Below are positions 30,901 to 33,808 of a stretch of DNA of 33,808 nt, piece by piece. Below the pieces are notes generated by a model. The model worked only from the letters and a program-made list of their open reading frames with translations. It did no database searches and had not been told where the DNA came from. Made by a program: the position numbers and the translations under genes. Location of the stretch: assembly GCA_030524435.1 (NCBI GenBank), contig JAUNGS010000022.1:1-33808 (forward strand). Reading direction: 5' to 3'. How positions within the stretch are numbered: the stretch's first letter is position 1; every line of letters starts with the position of its first letter. Origin of the DNA: Eubacterium sp. Its GTDB lineage: Bacteria; Bacillota; Clostridia; Eubacteriales; Eubacteriaceae.

Positions 30901-33735
30901 GCCATTGAAAATGACAACTACTCCGGCTGGCAGAATTTACAGGAGGTGCTGCGGCAGGCAGAAGCGCTGCTGGCCGACGACAGTGCCGCCCAGAGTGCCG
31001 TGGACGATATGGTCAACGCCTTAACCTCGGCCATCACCATGCTGGATGACACCGTGGACAAGAGCGCTCTCAGAGAGGCGGTCAGCACAGCCAAGGCACT
31101 GCGGGACAGCACAGAGGATCTGAGCTACCAGAATGCCTCCGACGCCGATAAGGCCTACGCCGACAGCGCCATCGCCCTGGCGGAGGATGTCCTGGCCGAC
31201 GGCGCAGCCTCCTACACCGAGGTGACCAAGGCGACGGACGCCCTGAAGGACATCTGGGCAGCTGTGGCCGAGGCCGCCGAGGAGGAAAGTGCCTCGGGCC
31301 TCAGAGACGGCTTCTACAGTATAGACGTGACGGCGACCAGACCCAACGGCGTCACCTCCATGGCGGACGCCGCCATCAAGGAGGCCCGGGTGCTGGTGGA
31401 AAACGGCGAGCCGACCCAGCTCTGGGTGAACTTCCAGGCCCTGACCACCGCCGGACTGACGGGTCACCTGGGACGCCTGTGGTACTACCCGACCAACAGC
31501 ACAACAGAGCCCACCAGCGGTGAGCTTGCGGCGACGGTGCAGTCCGTCACCGACGAGACCGATGACTTCATCGATCTGATGAAGGGCGACAAATATCCCG
31601 AATGGCTGTCCATCCCGATCCTTAAAGATGGGGATGCCTACCAGACTTCCTACTGGATCAAGGTCTTCGTTCCGGTTATGGAAAGCGCAGCTGCCGGCAC
31701 CGGCACCCAGAATGCAAGGCTGACCATCAACCTGGATCCCGAAGCGGGCTGGTCTGGCATGACCCAGCTCACCGGGGCAGAGACGGACAAGACGGCCTTA
31801 AACGCGGCCATCGAAGCCCTGAAGACCCTGGCTGAGGACAAGGGCATCGACCTGAAGGATACCGAGGCCCAGGATCCCGAAAAACGGGTGCTGGCCTGCG
31901 CCGCTGCGGCGGGACAGGCCGTGGCGGACAACATCAACGCCCGCCAGGCAAAAATCGACAAGCTGACCACCGCCCTGAACACCACGGCGAAGCTCTTTGA
32001 AGCGGAAAGCACCGAGGCTGTGGACAAGACGGCCCTGAAGGACTTGATTGAGGCCGCCAGAGAACAGCTGAGCCAGGGAGACATCAGCTACTCCGAGGCG
32101 TCGGTGAAGACCTTGGAAACCATGCTGGAGGCCGCCGAGGCGGTGTACAACAACCCCTCTGCCGGGAAGGAACAGGTGGAAGCCTGGATGTCCAGGGTAG
32201 AGACGGCAAAGAACAACCTGACCAGAGCCGGCGCCGACAGAACAGAGCTGAGAAAGACCATCGCCCAGGCGAAGACAGTGCTGGCCGACAAGGCGGATTA
32301 CACCGCAGCGGACTTAGAGGTGCTTGAACGTCTGTGCAATGACGCCGAAGCCCTCTATGAACAGGCCAAGGGCGACTTAAGTGTCACCCAGGAGACCGTG
32401 GACGCCGAGGTGAATATCCTCAAGGCCTACATGGATGCCATGAAGAAGGTCACCGACATTGAGCCGGAGCGCAGCGGACTTCACACCATGCTGCTGACGG
32501 CTTCCAACATGGCCGGCAGAGAAAACCTCTATACCGCCGAGAGCATTGAAGCCTTAAAGGCAGCCATCAAGACGGCTGAGGCGGTATACCAGGACAAGAA
32601 GGCTTCCCAGACCGAAATCAACGCCCAGGTGACCGCCCTCTACGAGGCCATTCTGGACCTTGAGGCCCGGGAGGATATCGGAGACAACAACAACCCCGAT
32701 GACAACAATCCTGGCGGCAGCGAAAACCCCGACGACAACAAGCCCGGGGACAACGACAACCCCGGCGGCGATACCCAGGAAACCCTGGATATCCACAACC
32801 TCAAGGACGGGGTCTACACCCTAAGCGGCAATATGGTCAAAGTCGACGGCGTCTCCCAGTCCATGGCGGACAATGCCATCAGCCACACCGTCAAGCTGAC
32901 GGTGAAGGACGGCCAGTACTACCTGACCCTGGATTTCAGCGGACTGAAGATCGGCGCCTCCTACGGCTACCTGGGCACCCTGCAGTACTTCCTGACGGGC
33001 TACACCAAGGACAGCTACGGCACCCCCCAGGGCAGCGTTGAGGAAGTGACCGTCGAGGCCTTCCAGACGGATGAAAACGGCGATGCCATCAGCGACAGCT
33101 TTGGCACCGACTACCCCAAGACGGTGACCTTCGAGCTGATCCCCGAGGCCCTGGACGACGGCTTCGTTCCCCTCCAGGTATTCGTTCCGATTATGGAGTC
33201 CATCTCAACTGGCAGCGGCACCCAGCCGGTTTACCTGAAGCTCGACTGGACGACCCTGCAGGCAGCCTCCGGAGATGACAGCGAAGATCCCGACGACAAC
33301 AAGCCCGGGGACAACGACAACGAAAATCCCGACGGCAACAAGCCTGGGGACAACGACAACGAAAACCCCGACGGCAATAACCCCGGAGATAACGACAACG
33401 AAAACCCCGGCGACAACGACAATACTGACGACAATAAACCCGGCGACAATGGCAATACCGGAAACGGCAACGCCAATACCGGCAATGGCTCCGGCTTAAA
33501 CGGCAGCACCAGCCTGGGCGGCAACAGCTTAGGCGGCAGCACCAACGGCAGCAGCTTGGCCAATGGCCTTGGCGGCAGCAATGCCCAGGGCACGACCAGC
33601 ATCCAGGACGCCGCAGCCAATGTCAAAACAGGCAACACAGGCACCGGTGCCGGCGCAGCTATGGCTCTGCTGGCCGTAGGCGGCGCTGCACTTCTGACGG
33701 GAACCCTGGAAAAAAGAACCCGGAAAAATAAATAA
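27934..33735 (+). CDS. Giant NEAT-domain cell-wall surface protein
   Basis: This is a 1933-residue exported protein. The signal peptide (MKKILAFVLSLAILLSSGMT...) ends near residue 28 (AFAA). NEAT-like domains lie at about 35-170 (divergent), 468-640, 1122-1265 and 1623-1775. The last three start with a DG[VF]Y[ST] motif and carry an SMAD lip segment. Residues about 721-827 look like a degenerate copy. Between them are long helical, Ala-rich segments resembling FIVAR repeats (about 830-1110 and 1280-1590) that act as stalks. Linkers of Asn, Asp, Pro and Gly flank domain 4. The end has NVKTGN, a hydrophobic span (GAAMALLAVGGAALLTG) and a basic tail (KRTRKNK), a sortase signal of non-LPXTG type. 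NEAT domains bind haem in iron uptake. The canonical YxxxY haem-ligand motif is not obvious, so haem binding is inferred. The ribosome binding site is AAGGAAG. Confidence 0.9.
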   Translation: MKKILAFVLSLAILLSSGMTNLLVAFAADNETQLDDGVYSVPVAVRIGTSTTSTYEQFSNNIYRNARIEAAGGKYKITLRLMGMDDALIAETKVAKEGLTIYNLASGSNQRSGTIASKYLEDDSYWRTDFEWGSYNETLGYRDLILTVKDLSNSIMVVYPQVTGSTTYPARQIDLAYAQGVKLPEKIEDNSYTWSYVLGNTYNATRQGVYQQKINSTVAEGITALVDPQVSVDVKGNAATATFALTEEGKAKITAVRQASVWKRYRTSHTFYPYGADNYTAVDIQDGRFSLSFDLTDYNDMVFGPIVEFTVVDGDTTAYWYGALRLAEKAVKGITLRDEATGIEFVTTTANVAETARLRVTQGAGTEEAFSDLFATIDGQVKDYRLYDIQVVDEQGNASAVSSKGTLRIPLPEGWTEANSALRIQKEGTNVVVGSLKDGYAVYDTNRMGQYALTRAFDITTSAENQSLEDGVYTVQWFLRHKSSDGGSMADNVFSKPATLTVDGDTVRLALDIQGVDMGTVTGYLTRMNLQYFKEGADEKGNIFSDTDESRGYIYPVMEHYKRAEDGSLYTEQLGAGRQIYYPYYADKIYLEMPKSEAGFYRANFRIPLMDGLTDVDNGCVGHADECAYFIVDYSTAVKQEGAVTEAPIAEALSEAIQVAEQMHWQEFTPGAWEESGIDAAVTAARAAQNGDSAAKAGAYRTLQTAIDYMTDHYLAGTAAADGLYTAAAALADDGAAIDQVRLLVNADDTTTVQVDTTGLTELSYYDIDTRAYAPAEKIISGDSVVGFTFTMRKSFEVTGGAAESLYPAIAVAYNAGDGEKETWLNIALDEKVKAELNTEALTAAADKAKALLADDNWTEFTGGEALAALQNAVAEAAQVQAEVMTTQADIDAAAEKINAASEAVLKGAKAYLEKALTEAKDLAAKTDTYTTKSIEALNAAINEAEQALKGAASNDTLYAQAKLVTAKTAGLVKKADTQELAKLVATAKAIENDNYSGWQNLQEVLRQAEALLADDSAAQSAVDDMVNALTSAITMLDDTVDKSALREAVSTAKALRDSTEDLSYQNASDADKAYADSAIALAEDVLADGAASYTEVTKATDALKDIWAAVAEAAEEESASGLRDGFYSIDVTATRPNGVTSMADAAIKEARVLVENGEPTQLWVNFQALTTAGLTGHLGRLWYYPTNSTTEPTSGELAATVQSVTDETDDFIDLMKGDKYPEWLSIPILKDGDAYQTSYWIKVFVPVMESAAAGTGTQNARLTINLDPEAGWSGMTQLTGAETDKTALNAAIEALKTLAEDKGIDLKDTEAQDPEKRVLACAAAAGQAVADNINARQAKIDKLTTALNTTAKLFEAESTEAVDKTALKDLIEAAREQLSQGDISYSEASVKTLETMLEAAEAVYNNPSAGKEQVEAWMSRVETAKNNLTRAGADRTELRKTIAQAKTVLADKADYTAADLEVLERLCNDAEALYEQAKGDLSVTQETVDAEVNILKAYMDAMKKVTDIEPERSGLHTMLLTASNMAGRENLYTAESIEALKAAIKTAEAVYQDKKASQTEINAQVTALYEAILDLEAREDIGDNNNPDDNNPGGSENPDDNKPGDNDNPGGDTQETLDIHNLKDGVYTLSGNMVKVDGVSQSMADNAISHTVKLTVKDGQYYLTLDFSGLKIGASYGYLGTLQYFLTGYTKDSYGTPQGSVEEVTVEAFQTDENGDAISDSFGTDYPKTVTFELIPEALDDGFVPLQVFVPIMESISTGSGTQPVYLKLDWTTLQAASGDDSEDPDDNKPGDNDNENPDGNKPGDNDNENPDGNNPGDNDNENPGDNDNTDDNKPGDNGNTGNGNANTGNGSGLNGSTSLGGNSLGGSTNGSSLANGLGGSNAQGTTSIQDAAANVKTGNTGTGAGAAMALLAVGGAALLTGTLEKRTRKNK
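33295..33440 (+). repeat. Coding tandem repeat (39-bp, 13-residue period) in the wall-spanning linker
   Basis: The units encode DNDNENPDGNKPG and close variants, three to four times, then degenerate into shorter DN/PG repeats and a Gly/Ser/Asn-rich stretch. Such low-complexity segments usually span the peptidoglycan before the sorting signal. Copy number may vary between strains. Confidence 0.8.
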
Positions 33736-33808
33736 GTCAGCAAAGGCAATTTGACCTTTGAATTGTCAAGTCAAGTGCAACACTTTAGAATAATAGACCT
33801 CATAAGGA
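33736..33808. other. Downstream end of window, possible promoter or IS end
   Basis: No terminator is visible after the NEAT gene within these 73 bp. TTGTCA, 17 nt, then TAGAAT forms a promoter-like pair near 33765-33795. The stretch GTCAAGTCAAGTGCAACACTTT resembles, from memory, ends of IS30-type elements; this is only a suspicion. Confidence 0.25.

Overview
The window looks like a chromosomal segment of a Gram-positive anaerobe of the Clostridia (Eubacteriales), with moderately high GC coding regions and AT-rich control regions. The evidence is the strong AGGAGG-type ribosome binding sites and the many U-tract intrinsic terminators. The gene content agrees: a bacterial pyruvate phosphate dikinase with its regulator, a CBS-domain family II pyrophosphatase, an FMN-binding lipoprotein, a YtrA-type GntR/ABC operon, and a very large NEAT-domain surface protein. 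I cannot name the species from sequence alone.

Layout. Bases 1-7050 (+ strand) hold the 3' part of a class I/II aminotransferase gene, a LacI-family regulator, a lipoate-protein ligase, a TraB/PrgY-type membrane protein and a complete polar amino acid ABC importer, with a hairpin between the binding protein gene and the permease gene. Bases 7051-9210 are a PHP-phosphoesterase/ComEA gene pair. It is flanked on both sides by copies of a roughly 100-bp palindromic element, one full copy and one internally deleted copy on the left and four tandem copies on the right. Bases 9211-13162 hold the PPDK regulatory protein and PPDK, a tightly coupled pair. A flavodoxin and a CPBP-family membrane protease follow, up to 15051.

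Bases 15093-21449 are mainly on the minus strand: an XRE regulator, an FMN-binding lipoprotein coupled to a CBS/DRTGG pyrophosphatase, a GntR-regulated ABC exporter operon with an operator dyad over its promoter, and glycerol dehydrogenase. A divergent promoter region then leads to a sodium:neurotransmitter symporter family transporter. A short rubredoxin-like protein on the minus strand faces it across a bidirectional terminator.

Bases 23396-27465 look like a single four-gene transcription unit: a methionine gamma-lyase/aluminium-resistance family PLP enzyme, an unusual DUF896-methyltransferase fusion, and two adjacent HTH regulators. The first regulator has DtxR-type metal ligands and the second has lost them. 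Both carry a beta-rich C-terminal domain. In the second regulator this domain resembles the NEAT repeats of the 1933-residue surface protein encoded just downstream (27934-33735). That protein has a signal peptide, several NEAT-like domains, long helical FIVAR-like segments, Asn/Asp/Pro/Gly linkers and a non-canonical C-terminal cell-wall sorting signal. It follows a 40-codon leader ORF that overlaps it by ATGA. My reading is that the last 10 kb is an iron or haem acquisition and sensing module. The proposed intracellular HTH-NEAT-like regulators are the most unusual element in the window.
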